Assembly (NCBI GenBank): GCA_028641055.1
Contig: CM054059.1
Location: 47,194,477 to 47,258,476 of the forward strand
Direction of reading: 5' to 3'
DNA from: Alopecurus myosuroides
Taxonomy: Eukaryota > Streptophyta > Magnoliopsida > Poales > Poaceae
Length of the DNA: 64,000 bases
Shown here in pieces: positions 1 to 11,334 of this stretch; position 1 is the stretch's first letter; each line of letters starts with the position of its first letter. The notes under the pieces were generated by a model that saw only the letters and a list, made by a program, of their open reading frames with translations, ran no database searches and was not told the DNA's origin. The translations under genes and the position numbers were made by a program.

Positions 1-959
1 CCGGCTTGGGATCGCCGACTCTATTTTCGGCCAAATTCGGCGTTTTTTGGGCTGCTGGGGGCGAGTGGGGGATTTTCCGTTCGCCGGCGAGCCAGAAGGC
101 CGAAAAAGCGGCCTGGGGGAGGGGGCGCCTTGGGGAGGTGAATGGAGATGCTCTAATAGTTCCAATTGTCTACCCTCTTCTGCTCCGGTATAGGGGTAGA
201 CGGTAAGTTTGACTTTTCTCCAGCGGGACTTGGGTTTCGCCGGAGAGGGGCTTCGGTGCGTGTTTATGTCTTGTTACCATTTCCTTCTAATCGGTGATGA
301 CCATCTAATCTTTCATGAATGTAGTGCCTCTACCTCGGGTTCCAATACATCGCCCATGTCCCGGACAGCCGAAGGAGCACTAGGAGCAACAAGCACTACT
401 TCGCCGCCTTTAGGAGCCTAGTGGTCAGTTAGCTCTAAACCTCGTAACTTTCGCTTCAGTACCGTCAAAAACTTACTTTTATATCCCACTTAGATCACCA
501 ATCCATGTCATTTGTGATCCCAAGATGGAGTAATTCTCACTTAGATCAATACTTCCAATTTGCTACTCCTCAGATTGAATGAATTTCTAGGTTCGCTTGA
601 ACAAAGGTAGAAGAAACTTAGCGTCATCAAACTATGTGCAATATGGTCATATATGTCAAGTACTTGTTATTTTCTCATGCTTGAATTCCAATATTTCAAT
701 TCTCACGTCTTTGTGTATTTTTTCATGTTTTAGATGGATTAAAGGTAGGAGCAGATAGTATGGATGGAATCGATGGCACGATGATTGTGGTTTCTCTTTT
801 ATTGTGCTACATTGATGTAATCGGATTTGTTTTTTATGTTGTGCTACATATTAATGTAGTCGTGTACCTTTTATGATGTTTTGGATGATATTTCTATAGC
901 TTATATATGTGTTGTGGCGATGAATATATCTATACATGTATTCCGCAATCTTTAGGAAA
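1..959. other. Unassigned left-edge sequence
   Basis: I recognise no intact gene here. The first 150 bases are GC-rich and end in GGAGATGCTCTAA. Its reverse complement resembles the GAGCATCTCC ends common in plant DNA-transposon relics, so this may be the edge of one, but no partner end is visible. Bases 200-420 can be read as a short open frame without known motifs. Bases 430-959 are AT-rich with many stops in all frames and look like untranslated or intergenic DNA. Confidence 0.3.
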
Positions 960-1550
960 GAAATAAACAAGAAAAAAATATTCGCTCTTTTCTGTGTGCA
1001 AACACTCGGCAAATAAATACAATACTCGTTCTGGTGTGTTTGCACACTACAAAGAGGCCACATGGCGCCCACCTATACAATCTGGCATTTCTGGCAACCC
1101 TTTGCCGTCAGAAATGCCATCTTTTGGTCACCCTTGCCATGTGGCACAAGAAAAAGAGCGACGCGGTGGATCCATGCTGTTAGCACGCTGCACACGACAA
1201 AAAGGAAGACTCTTTGACATGTGCTAGCGCGAGGAAACATGCTGACAACAAAGACCCACTGCATTGATCTTTGCTGGGTCCTGTCACATGGCGAAGATGC
1301 AACGTTTGCCGTGGGTCAGCACACGTTAAAGATCAACACGATGGGGTCCACCGGCCATTACCTTCCGCCATTGTTGCCAAGTGTTGGTGGGTCCCCTCCG
1401 AGGTTTTTGCCGTGTGCCCCGATATTTGGAACACGACAAAGAGCACGTTAGCGTGCACATTTTTGCCGTGTGCGGCAATTGACAAAGAATTTGACTTGTG
1501 TTTTCTGCGCTTCCCCGTGGCACACGGTATTGAGGTGCGCTCCTGTAGTG
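960..1550. mobile_element. CACTA-type transposon end (subterminal region plus one terminus)
   Basis: The segment ends at 1550 with ...CGCTCCTGTAGTG, whose reverse complement begins CACTACAGGAGCG, the terminal signature of CACTA DNA transposons. Inward of it, short motifs around TTGCCGTG recur in both orientations (for example near 1307, 1407 and 1468), as in the subterminal repeats of grass CACTA elements. No transposase is seen. A CACTAC at 1045-1050 could be the other end of a 0.5-kb non-autonomous copy, but the next bases do not match the right terminus and the flanking triplets differ, so only the right end is supported. Confidence 0.5.
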
Positions 1551-1953
1551 GTTGAAGATTAAGATCTTTACCTAGAAGCTTGCTCATGTCTGTCTCACAC
1601 CATTGACCAAATTCACAAGCATTATGGACCATGGGATGGTAGTTCCACCATCAGTAGTGGTCTCGAAGATGAATTTTCGTGTTGGTTTCTCGAGCATATT
1701 TGTCCGTGACTTTAATAATGTAATGTCCTACACATGGTGCTCTAATTTTGTAAAAAATAGTATTTCCTATTTTCCCCTGTATTTTACGGTAGATTTATGG
1801 GAAACACTATGCTTTAGCCGTAGGATGGAACGATCGCATCCTCCGCTTTCTCTATGTGTCACCCGTCCCGAGCGAGAGGGACAAAGTTTTGTGGGTCTCA
1901 GCACCTATCCTTATCACGTCAGACTCCTCCCACCTAATCATGTCGTCTTCCTC
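1551..1953. other. Unannotated interval between CACTA end and Sirevirus
   Basis: About 400 bases of mixed composition with no recognisable coding region or repeat. It is the left flank of the outer Sirevirus insertion; the right flank resumes at 26507. Confidence 0.4.
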
Positions 1954-1958
1954 CCAAC
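1954..1958. repeat. Target-site duplication CCAAC, left copy
   Basis: CCAAC directly precedes the 5' LTR and is repeated at 26502-26506 directly after the 3' LTR. The 5-bp match confirms that the two LTRs belong to one insertion. Confidence 0.9.
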
Positions 1959-2159
1959 TGAAAGAACATAGTTCCTCAATCCTATTTTGAGTGTTTCATT
2001 ACAACATATGGATGGACTAACGAGTTCTCTAAGTATACTCAGAAAATGTCTACCCGTAAACCTCATGCAAGTTGCAGCAATAAGGGAGAAAAATCTACGA
2101 AAAAATATGTGGAAGAAAGAAGAAGAAACGGGGAAGAAAGAAGAAAGAGAGAAGGAAAA

Positions 2160-2500
2160 AGGGGGTGGCCGGCCTGCCTGGCCGGGCACTAGGCCGGGCT
2201 GGTGGCTGCCCGCCGGCCTCGCCACGCCCCACGCCGGCCCCAGGCCGGGTGCCAGCCGGGCGGCTCGGGTGGGGGGCCGGCCTCACCTCGCTGCCCCCGC
2301 CGGCCCCAGGCCGGGCAGCTCGGGTGGGTGGCCGGCCTCGCCACTCCCCCACGCCGGCCCCAGGACGGGCTGCCTGGCTGGGGTGGCTGCGCCCCCACGC
2401 CGGCCTTCCCCTCTCTCCAAGCCGGCCCAGGCCGGGCACCAGGCCGGGGTGGGTTTGCGCCCGGCCCTGGCTGCCCCAGGCCGGGGGGGCGCTGTGAGGT
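2160..2500 (+). promoter_or_regulatory. CGG/CCG repeated boxes in the outer 5' LTR
   Basis: About 340 bases made of near-tandem units with a GCCGGCC...AGGCCGGG core, very rich in C, G and CpG. The same array is in the 3' LTR (about 25315-25665). Arrays of symmetrical CGG-CCG boxes just upstream of the promoter are a described Sirevirus LTR feature; their function is not established. The array ends about 35 bases before the TATA box. Confidence 0.8.
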
Positions 2501-2535
2501 GAAAACTGCCCCCCAACGGCCGTATTTCGACCCCG

Positions 2536-2543
2536 TATAAAAG
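2536..2543 (+). promoter_or_regulatory. TATA box of the outer 5' LTR
   Basis: TATAAAAG lies after the GC-box array, where the LTR promoter of Sireviruses is expected. The same octamer is at 25710-25717 in the 3' LTR. Confidence 0.75.
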
Positions 2544-3107
2544 GAGGTCTCCACCTACCTCTTGGCTTTGTCAATCCCACTCACACTCTCTCTCACCACC
2601 ATTGATTGACCAAGCTCAAGCTCAAGAACAAGATCTCCTCAAATCCCCAACCAAAGCTCGTGATACTTTGGGATTTGAAGGAGACACCCCCGATCTACAA
2701 CTCCACCAAGTCGATTAGAAATCCACCCACTCATCCCTTAGGGATCTTTTCATTCTTAGTTCATTGGAGATAGGAATCTTGTTGCTCTTAGTTCATCGGA
2801 GCTCGGAGCCTTGTTGATATCCCCGGTGCTTTTGTGCTCGTGGATCTTGCTTCTCAGAGTCTTGGTGGCTCTTGGGATTTGGTGAGGACCCTCCAATCTT
2901 GTGGAGTGTGCCTCATCCTTGTAAAGGTTCTAGTTGTCAACCTCAACGGCAACATAGTGATTCGAGACTATCCACATCGGTGGAAGGACTCGAAGGAGAT
3001 ACGGTGTGGCACTTGAGGCCTACTCGGTGTTCCACTTTGGTGGCACCGCACCGCTCCAACGGAGATTAGCTTCCATTGGGAAGTGAACTTCGGGATAAAT
3101 CTCCGTG

Positions 3108-3112
3108 TCATT
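3108..3112. repeat. Target-site duplication TCATT, left copy of the inner Sirevirus
   Basis: TCATT before the inner 5' LTR matches 15139-15143 after its 3' LTR. The intact outer 3' LTR has a single TCATT at this place. Confidence 0.93.
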
Positions 3113-3257
3113 TGAAAGTGCATTTCGTTTTCCCAGTGTTTTGTGTGTTAGTTAACAATACTAAGTACATTATTTATCGAGGTGTTTAGTGTGCAGGTGT
3201 TATACTTAACATCGGCATCGAGCACCGAAAAGTCGGTGAAGTTTGGCCCGAGGTTTT

Positions 3258-3806
3258 TGGGACAGAACTCAACCGGATTATTCGGACCGGATTATTCATC
3301 CTGGACCGGATATTCCGGTTGCTGAGAAAGGAGCACAAAAATGGCTAAGGACTGAGAGTTTCGCATACTGGAGTCAACCGGATTATTTGGTCCGGATTAT
3401 TCATCCTGGACCGGATATTCCGGTTGCTGCGAAAAACTGCTAAGGACTGGAAGTTTTGAGCTACTGGAGTTAACCGGATTATTTGGTCCGGATTATTCAT
3501 CCTGGACCGGATATTCCGGTTGCTGCGAAAAACTGCTAAGGACTGGAAGTTTTGAGCTACTGGAGTCAACCGGATTATTTGTACCGGATATTTCATATCT
3601 ATACCGGATATTCCGGTTGCAGTTGAAGAAGTGGAAAAATGGCTAAGGACTAGAAGATTTGCGTACTGGCATCTACCGGATTATTTGTACCGGATTATTT
3701 CAGATCAACCGGATAATCCGGTCCAGCACTGCAGATCTGCGTGGAGCAAACTGACCGGATATTCCGGTCCAAACTTGAACCGGATATTCCGGTACCTTTT
3801 TTCCTG
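3258..3806 (+). promoter_or_regulatory. Palindromic ACCGGATATTCCGGT box array in the inner LTR
   Basis: Half-site and full-site versions of ACCGGATATTCCGGT and ACCGGATTATT recur between 3258 and 3806. Some sit in near-tandem units of about 90-100 bases that also contain GGCTAAGGACT or GCTAAGGACTGGAAG. The array stops about 30 bases before the TATA box and is repeated in the 3' LTR (about 13860-14396). It fits the described Sirevirus type of repeated motif with a CGG-CCG core, but the sequence differs entirely from that of the outer element. Confidence 0.8.
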
Positions 3807-3832
3807 CACAACGACTAGTTGTGAGGAGGGAC

Positions 3833-3840
3833 TATAAATA
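3833..3840 (+). promoter_or_regulatory. TATA box of the inner 5' LTR
   Basis: TATAAATA in the context GGACTATAAATACCCC, just after the palindromic box array. The 3' LTR has the same at 14435-14442. Confidence 0.8.
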
Positions 3841-4538
3841 CCCCTCCTCTTCTTCCTCAAGATATAGTTCTTCCCCTTAGCATTGATGAGCATTTAAGAA
3901 CTCACCAAATCCCTCATAACTCCCAATCACTCCACCCAATCTTGAAGATCTTTGGAGGATTGAAGGAGAAGGCCCCGATCTACATCTTCACCGACCCGTT
4001 CTTCATTTCCCCCTCTCTAGCTAGAGGGATCTTGCCTAGGGTTTCCTCTTGTGGAGAACCTAGGCATCTTGTTTCTTGTTGGTGATTCAAGAAGTGTTGG
4101 GAGCCCCCAATTAAGTTGTGGGTGTGTGCCCCAAGGTGTTTGTAAAGGATTTGATCCCCGCCTCAAAGGGGTTCTATAGTGGAAGGTGAACTAGGCCTTT
4201 GTGGCGAAGTTCATCGGAGAATAGGGTGAAGCCTTAGTGGCGTTGAGTAGGCCTTTGTGGCGAGCTCACACCCCTCCAACGAGACGTACTCCCCTAAAAA
4301 GGAGGAACTCGGAAATACATCGTGTCTCCGTGTGCTTCCATCGGTTACCTCGTTCCTCACTCTCTTTACTTACTTGTACCTGTTGCATTGATTGCTTGTC
4401 TTGTCATATAGGTAAATTCATCACTAGTTGCACTATCTAGAGAATTTACCTTTCTTGTCAAGCCTAAATTTGAGAAAAATTAAAATTTGCCGTAGCACCT
4501 ATTCACCCCCCTCTAGGTGCCTATACTTTACTTTCAAT

Positions 4539-4551
4539 TGGTATCAGAGCC
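4539..4551 (+). promoter_or_regulatory. Primer binding site (initiator tRNA-Met) of the inner Sirevirus
   Basis: TGGTATCAGAGCC begins two bases after the LTR end and matches the 3' end of plant initiator tRNA-Met, the usual copia primer. Confidence 0.92.
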
Positions 4552-4591
4552 TCGGCTCTTCTATCGGGCTTAACCGCCTAAGAGTTTGAGT

Positions 4592-7113
4592 ATGGGAGAT
4601 GATGTGGTTGACACTCCGTCCGATGTCAATGTGACCATGGATGATCTCAATGAATTGAGAACTTCATTGACCTCATCCATAGACACAAAATTTGATGAGT
4701 TGCGTCAATTCATGGCACAATTCCTCAAAGACAAAGGACCGGAGGTGTCCGACTCATCCCCTCCGGAAACGGAGGGTGCCAAGAAAGGGGTTGATGGTGA
4801 ACCACTTAAAACTGCTTCCGCCGAACAATCCGCTAAGAAGGGTGCGGGTGGAAAGGAAGGATACCATGCCGTTGAAGGGCAATATTCTCCCGATCCTCCC
4901 ATCCCTTTTCCTCATATAATTCCTAGGGGAGATCCACCTAAAATTGATGCATATTCTTTTCGTGAATGGCAATACTACATGGAGACTCACTTGAACTCTT
5001 CTTGTATAGATCTTTGGAGAATCACTCGTGATGGATACAAGCCATATGATCCCAAGAATCTCACAAGAAGAGAGGTTGTAGATTGCCAACTCAATTACAC
5101 CGCTTTGTCCATCCTTCATCAAGCCGTGGGCCCCAATCACATGCCGCATCTTCAACACTTCTCCACCGCCAAAGAGACATGGGATGCCCTTGTCGTCATG
5201 TTTGTTGGGAATGAAAGCATGCAAATAAATCGCTATGACACCTTGACCAATGAGGCCGAAGGATTTTTCATGCGTGATGGAGAAGATCACGTTGACATGT
5301 ATCGGAGGCTCAAATCTCTTGCCACCGCTTTCTCTAATGCGGGTGCAACACATATTGATGATGCTTGGATCAAGAGGAAGTTCATAATTGCCGTGATGCC
5401 TTTTGAGGGCACGGATATGAAGAGCATTCAAGGGAGACATGATTTCTCCACCATGACCTCTACTCAAGTCATGCAAGAATTGAGCTCCTACAAAGTGCAA
5501 ACCAAGAATGCTCTTGACAACCGTGCTAGGGCCATTGGAATGCATCAAGGAGCTTCCGTTGCTTTGAAGGCCAAGGTGTTGGCAAGAGAAGTTGAGAATG
5601 ATGAAGATGGTGAAGAAGCATTGCCTCCATTGAAGGAACAAGAATATGATCCCGTTCTAAAGGATCTAATAGCTCTCACCGTGCAAAAGTTTTGGAACAA
5701 TCCCCCAAAAGGCAAGAAGTTTGTTGAGGAGAAGACCAAGTCTCGTTATGGTAATGATGGGGCTCAAAAAGTGAGATCTTGCTTCAATTGCCAAGACAAG
5801 TACCATTTCATTGCGGAGTGCCCCTATGAGAATAGAGAGAACCATAGCGGCAAGCTCATCCGCAAGGACAAGTCCAAGGTTGAATACAAGAAACCTCATT
5901 TCAAGAAGAAACCTTTCAACAAGAAGACTCCTACCAAGTTTGTGCTCTTGACTCAAGAGGAGTATGATTCCGGGAGTGATGAAGAAGAAGAAACCACAAG
6001 TGAAGTGGCCGCTCTAGCTATTGCTTCCACTCCATCTTCGTCATCTCTCTTTGAATCCCCCAATGAAAATCTTCCTCAACGCGATGCCAAGTGCTTCATG
6101 GCTAAGGCCACGGAGGTATCATCTTCTCCTAACTCTAAGACCCCTAGTGAACTAGAACATATTGCTTGTCTTAGAGAAGAAGAGAAAGAGCCTCCTTGGA
6201 CCGTTTTATGTCTAACATGCAAGGGGAGACCAAGAAGTACTTTGAGCATCTCATGAGGCAATTGGGAGAGGCCCAAGAGGCCCTTGAGAAGAAAGGTGAG
6301 ATTGAGAGAAGGGATGCGGATGAAATTGCATCTCTCTCAATGACTCTTGAAGAAGAGCATGATGGTAGAGTTTCTCTAGAGGATGAACTTGAAACTATTG
6401 AAACTACTCATAATGAACTTGTCTCTAAAATCATTAAGGAACGTGATCTTGAAATTGCTAAATATAAAAAGGCTAAAAAGGATAAAGTAGAGTTTGGGGT
6501 TGGTCATGGTAAACTAACCGAGGAGTTTGAAAAGCTAACCATTGCTCACAAAGCTTTGGAAAGCCAACACTCATCCCTCAAAGAGTTGCACGAACAACTT
6601 CAAACTCAACTTACTCAATCTAACCATCCTAGCACTTCTACTTCTTCTTGTGATCATGCAAATATTATTGAAGAAAATGCTAGGTTGAAGGATGAGCTAG
6701 CAAGGCTCAAGGGCAAAAGCACTCAAGTTGAAAAGGTGGTGCTTGCCACCCCACAAGTGGTTGCCTCAAGCACTAATGCGGTCATTTCTAGACCACAAGT
6801 GAGTGCTCCAAGGCAACAAGTGGGCAAGCAAGGTCTTGGCTATGTAGCCAAGAAAAGGAACAAGAAGAAGAAGAACAAGAAGAAGAACAAACATGGTGCT
6901 TCGGGTGGTATTGTCATGAGGGACAACACTACTCGTAGCTCCTCCGCGGGAACTAACAACCCTCACCATTTCTTATATGTTGATTATTATGGTGTTGTGC
7001 AAGCTAAATATGTTGGTCCTATTGAGGGTTTTATTGACTATACTATATGGGTTCCAAAGACCCTTGTTGCTAACATGAAGGGACCCAACTCGGGTCCTAA
7101 CTCCAGTCAATGA
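4592..7113 (+). pseudogene. gag: Inner Sirevirus gag (one single-base frameshift)
   Basis: Gag forms the particle and binds the RNA. I take ATG 4592 as start, 40 bases after the PBS. The N-terminal half carries the copia gag fold (WRITRDGYKP, AKETWDAL, RLKSLATAF). A CCHC zinc knuckle of spacing C-x2-C-x4-H-x4-C lies at 5780-5821, then a Lys-rich and an acidic stretch. The frame is lost near 6191-6196 and the protein continues in the next frame as a long coiled coil (6196-6780), a run of Lys/Asn/Arg (6850-6895) and a conserved tail. The whole span is one base short of a multiple of three, which points to a single deletion in a C-rich spot. The coiled-coil extension is typical of Sirevirus gag. 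It stops at TGA 7111-7113. Confidence 0.85.
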
Positions 7114-7123
7114 TCTCTTGCAG

Positions 7124-10100
7124 GACTATGCTTCCGGTGGGACTAAATGGATTCTTGATAGTGGATGCACTAATCATATGACCGGAAGCAAAGAACTAGT
7201 GACGGAGTTGCGACCAAATGACATCCAAGCAACCGTCACTTATGGGGACTCGTCCAAGTCTAAGGTATCCGGGTTTGGCAAGGTTGTGGTGGCTCCCGAT
7301 ATCACTATCGTGAACGTCATGCTTGTCGAATCCCTTGGTTACAATTTACTTTCTGTCCGCTCTCTTAGTAAGATGGGGTTCTCCGTCTTCTTTGATGGTG
7401 ATATTGTGGTCCTTTTGAGGAGCAAGACTCTTGACGTCGCTCACGTGGGACATGTTGAAAATGAGTTGTATGTGGTAGACTTTTCTAAGTCAACCAACAC
7501 TCAAGCAATGTGTCTTTTCGGGAAGGCGGACTTGGGATGGTTATGGCATCGCCGGCTATCCCATGTCAACATGAGAACTTTGCAAAGTCTTCACAAAAGT
7601 GGCCTTATTGTTGGACTAAAAGAAAATGTTTCCTTTGCAAAGGATCGCGTTTGTAGGTCGTGTGTTGAAGGGAAGATGCATGACATTGTGCACAAGGCCA
7701 AGACTATTATCTCATCAAAGAGGATCTTGGAGCTTCTTCATGTTGATCTCTTTGGTGCCGTGCCCGAGGCAAGTCTTGGCGGCAAGAAGTATTGCTTGGT
7801 GATTGTCGATGATTATTCAAGATACACTTGGGTTTATTTCTTCAAGTGCAAGAGTGAGACCCAACAAACCATCATCGACTTCTCCAACGAAGTGCAACGT
7901 CAACACAATGTGCAAATCATGGCTATTAGGAGTGATAATGGGTCGGAGTTCAAGAACTATACATTGAATGAATTTCTTAGTGAAGAAGGCATTCGTCACC
8001 AATACTCCGCCACTTACACTCCTCAACAAAATGGTGTTGCCGAAAGGAAGAATTGCACTCTCTTGGATATGGCAAGGACCATGTTGGCGGAGTACTCTTC
8101 TCCCCAATATTTATGGGCCGAGGCCGTATCCACCGCTTGCCACTCCTCCAACCGCCTCTACATCCGCAAAGGCTTGAGCAAGACCCCATATGAGATCCTC
8201 ACCGGCAACAAGCCCAACGTCTCCTACTTCCGTGTATTCGGTTGTAAGTGCTTTTATTTGATCAAGGGTATTAGGTTGTCGAAATTTCAATCCAAAACTA
8301 TTGAGGGTATTTTTGTTGGTTACGGTGCCGAATCCCACACTTATAGAGTCTATGACAAAGCCTCACGGATTGTCATAGAATCTTGTAGTGTGGTGTTCGA
8401 GGAAAATGACGGCTCCCAAGTGGCGCAATTTCATGTTTCGAATGTAGATGTTGAAATGCCTCAAGAAGCCATAGGAAGGATGGGTGTGGGATTCTTCCGC
8501 CCCATCGAGGGACACCTTATGGCGACTCGAGAAGGACTATGCTCTACCCAAGTGGAGCCCTCCTCTACATTTGAAGATCAAGCCAAGGAGCCAACTACTA
8601 CACCTAACCGAGAACATATTCAAGACCCTCCTCTCATTGATCAAGTGACTCCGCAAGTCGTACCCACTCCTCTCACTAATGCGAGTCAAGATCAAGGCCA
8701 AGATCATTCATCCTCGTCATCCTCTTCTCAAGTTGAAGCTAGTATTGAAGATATTGTTGATGACAATGTTGTTGATCAAGGCCATGTTGGTCAAGATGGG
8801 GACCCAAATGGTCAAGATGATCAAGTGATTCCTCCTCGCAATAATGAGGAGATCGAAGCCCGTCGCATCAAAAGGATAAGAAGAGCTTTGAAGCAAATTG
8901 ATGCCCAAGATGACAAGGTCTTGGAGGATGTTCAAGCTAGGAGATCCACTAGAAGGCAATTGGCTCATTTTTGTGAGCATCAAGCTCATATCTCTATGGT
9001 GGAGCCTAAGAAAGTGTATGAAGCTCTTGAGGACTCCGATTGGGTTGAAGCTATGCATGATGAGCTCAATAACTTTGAGCGCAACAAAGTTTGGAGATTG
9101 GTTGAGAAACCCAAGGATTGCCACAATGTTATTGGCACCAAGTGGATATTCAAGAACAAGCAAGATGAGAATGGCATTGTCATTAGGAACAAGGCAAGAT
9201 TGGTCGCTCAAGGTTACACCCAAGTTGAAGGCATTGACTTTGATGAAACTTATGCGCCCGTGGCTCGCCTTGAGTCCATCCGTATCCTACTTGCTTATGC
9301 ATCCTCACATAATTTCAAGTTGCAACAAATGGATGTGAAAAGTGCTTTCTTGTATGGTCCACTAAAAGAGGAGGTATATGTTAAGCAACCTCCGGGGTTC
9401 GAGAATCTCAACTTTCCTAACCACGTTTACAAACTTGACAAGGCTCTCTATGGTCTCAAACAAGCACCTCGTGCTTGGTATGAGCACCTTAGGGAGTTGT
9501 TAGATGATCGTGGTTTCGAAGTTGGGAAGATTGACCCCACTCTCTTCACCAAGAGAGTAAAGGGAGAGCTTTTCATATGCCAACTCTATGTGGACGATAT
9601 CATCTTTGGATCAACTAACCAAGCTTTCAATAATGAGTTCTCTAAGCTTATGACTGACAGGTTCGAGATGTCTATGATGGGTGAGCTTAAATTCTTCCTT
9701 GGCTTTGAGATCAAGCAATTGGCTCGTGGGACTTTCATTTCTCAAGCAAAGTACACCCAAGATATGCTCAAGAGGTTTAACTTCCAAGATGCTAAGATCA
9801 AGACATCTCCTATGCAAGTCAAGTGTCATCTCTCTCGTAATCCAAAAGGGAGTAAGGATGTGGACCAAAAGCTTTACCATTCTATGATTGGTTCTTTGCT
9901 CTATCTTTGCGCATCTAGGCCCGATATCGTTTTGAGTGTAGGTGTGTGTGCAAGGTATCAAGCGGCTCCTAAGGATTGCCATCTAACGGCGGTTCATAGG
10001 ATCTTTCGTTATTTGGTTCATACCTCAAGATTTGGTTTGTGGTACCCAAAGGGGGCACAATTTTCTCTCAATGGATATACGGATTCCGATTGGGCGGGTG

Positions 10101-10542
10101 ATCAAGATGATAGGAAGTCAACTTCCGGGGCTTGCCAATTTCTTGGTAGGTCCCTTGCAAGTTGGTCCTCGAAGAAACAAAATTGCATTTCTCTCTCCAC
10201 GCCGAAGCCGAATATGTTGTCGCCGCAAGTGCATGCACCCAATTGCTATGGATGAGGCAAACTCTCAAGGAATATGGAGTTCATTTGGACAAAGTACCTC
10301 TTCTATGTGACAATGAAAGTGCTATCAAGATTGCATACAATCCGGTGCAACACACAAGGACGAAGCACATTGAGATTCGCCACCACTTCATCCGTGATCA
10401 CGTGGCGAGAGGAGACATTGCACTCGGTTATGTGCCCACCAAGGACAATCTTGCGGATATTTTCACGAAGCCACTTGATGACGCAAGGTTCTTGTTCTTG
10501 AGGAATGAGCTAAATGTGATTGATTCAAGGAGCTTGACTTGA
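7124..10542 (+). pseudogene. pol: Inner Sirevirus pol: protease, integrase, RT, RNase H (one frameshift)
   Basis: The pol frame is +1 relative to gag and opens just after an acceptor-like CAG (7121-7123). Domains in order: aspartic protease with [10 protein letters not shown] (from about 7156); gag-pre-integrase and the zinc finger with [10 protein letters not shown] and [10 protein letters not shown] (7540-7680); integrase core with D, D and E in HVDLFG, SDNGSEF and NGVAERKN (7739-8050); reverse transcriptase from [12 protein letters not shown] (9040) with YVDDIIFGS at about 9586; RNase H with TDSDWAGD (10080). The frame breaks at 10200/10201 and the RNase H end continues in another frame to TGA 10540-10542. 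The span is one base short of a multiple of three, so one deletion explains it. Otherwise it looks intact. Confidence 0.9.
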
Positions 10543-11334
10543 CTATCTTGCGCACACCCCTATAGATGAAACGTGTTCGAGCTTAGATGTAGGCATGGAC
10601 ATAGGGGGAGTGCTATCCTAACACATTGGGTTCTCCCTCCCCCCATTATTCCCATAGCAAAAATTCATTGTGATCTCTCTTTTTCTAATGTTGAATTGTG
10701 AGCTTCAATGTTGAGTTTTGGCAATGCCCCCAAGATATATCTTCGCGGTTGCATACCAAGAACTCTTACATGGTGGCTTCGGCCACCAACCTCTTCATTT
10801 CGAAGAGTTGGATCTTAGTTGGGTTTTTCTACTTGTCATTTCATTGCTTTTTGTGTGTTTTTTCCCGGCTAAGTGGTTCTTCCTAGGAAAATCCCACTCA
10901 ATTGTTATTTTAGTTGGTAGTTTCTTGCTCTTGAGAGGGATAAGTACTAGTCTCAGTTTGTTAAATCTATCCTAAGCCTTTCTCTCAAAAAGCTTTTCTT
11001 TTCTAAGCACTAGTGTCGTCCGTTGAAAACGAGGAAATTTCGAATCAGGAGGCAGTCGGAATTTCCGGTTCAGTTTTGAACCGGAATTTCCGGCTGAACC
11101 GGAATATCCGGTTCAAACTTGAACCGGAATATCCGGTTAGGCGAACTTCATAAAGCCTGGAGCCCGACGGGGAGGGGCAGTTCTTGCCCTTTTTCCCGTC
11201 CGCTCCTCTCCACCAAATCGCCGCCGCCGTGATTCTTGGCCTCCCGGGCCGTTTCCTCCGCGAGATCTTGGAGCTTTGGCCCGGATCTTGTTCTCCTCGC
11301 GATTTGGAACGTTTCTACCCAAGAATTTCTCTCC
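10543..11334 (+). other. Inner Sirevirus pol-env spacer with internal purine tract, hairpin and CGG boxes
   Basis: This non-coding stretch holds, in order: an ATAGGGGGAGTG tract (about 10599-10610); a block (10700-10790) conserved with the outer element; a T-rich stretch; four EACH-like CCGGAA..CCGG boxes at about 11055-11136; and a GC-rich leader (11137-11334) leading to the env-like start codon. The layout reads as a promoter and 5' leader for the env-like gene. I see no clear TATA box; CATAAAG near 11149 is a weak candidate. Confidence 0.6.
10704..10790 (+). ncRNA. Conserved spacer element with UUCG-capped hairpin (inner copy)
   Basis: A roughly 85-base block after pol matches 21349-21435 of the outer element although the surrounding spacers differ. 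Shared parts: GCTTCAATG at the start, CAAGATA-ATCTTCGCGGT in the middle (AAGATA/TATCTT can pair) and CATGGTGGC..CGGCCACC at the end. The last part is a perfect 6-bp stem GGTGGC (10772-10777) and GCCACC (10782-10787) closed by TTCG, an exceptionally stable tetraloop in RNA. Whether it acts in packaging, translation or splicing is unknown; calling it an RNA element is inference. Confidence 0.5.

Larger units (their letters stand above)
1959..3112 (+). repeat. Outer Sirevirus 5' LTR, first part
   Basis: This aligns with the 3' LTR from 25112. It is cut after the TCATT at 3108-3112, where the inner element entered, and resumes at 15144-15359, giving about 1,370 bp against 1,390 bp for the 3' LTR. 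Contents: a U3 start, a GC-rich box cluster, a TATA box and a leader-like region. Open frames within it are chance frames in GC-rich repeat sequence. Confidence 0.93.
3113..4536 (+). repeat. Inner Sirevirus 5' LTR
   Basis: 1,424 bp, starting TGAAAGTGCATTTCG and ending ...TACTTTCA. It holds at least eight palindromic ACCGGATATTCCGGT-like boxes, a TATA box, a leader with an AGGAGAAGGCCCCG segment and a C-rich stretch (TTCACCCCCCTCTAGG) near its end. It is nearly identical to 13715-15138. The short open frames inside have no protein features. Confidence 0.96.

Noticed and set aside
1045..1050. CACTAC as left end of a 0.5-kb CACTA copy ending at 1550
   Set aside because: The following bases do not mirror the right terminus and flanking triplets (GCA, GTT) do not match.
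2095..2580. Long open frames in the GC-rich LTR parts (also 25031-25892 and 21701-22200)
   Set aside because: They lie in repeated CGG/CCG boxes on both strands and in several frames, have Pro/Arg/Gly-rich low-complexity products and recur in both LTRs.
3258..3806. CRISPR-like array because of regular palindromic repeats
   Set aside because: Plant LTR context, imperfect repeats, no unique spacers of constant length and no cas genes.
3243..3837. Small open frames in the inner LTR, nearly identical in both LTRs
   Set aside because: They come from the palindromic box array; their conservation only reflects recent LTR duplication.
4754..5641. 295-codon minus-strand open frame opposite gag
   Set aside because: A shadow of the gag coding bias; no motif, and it lies within an evident gag gene.
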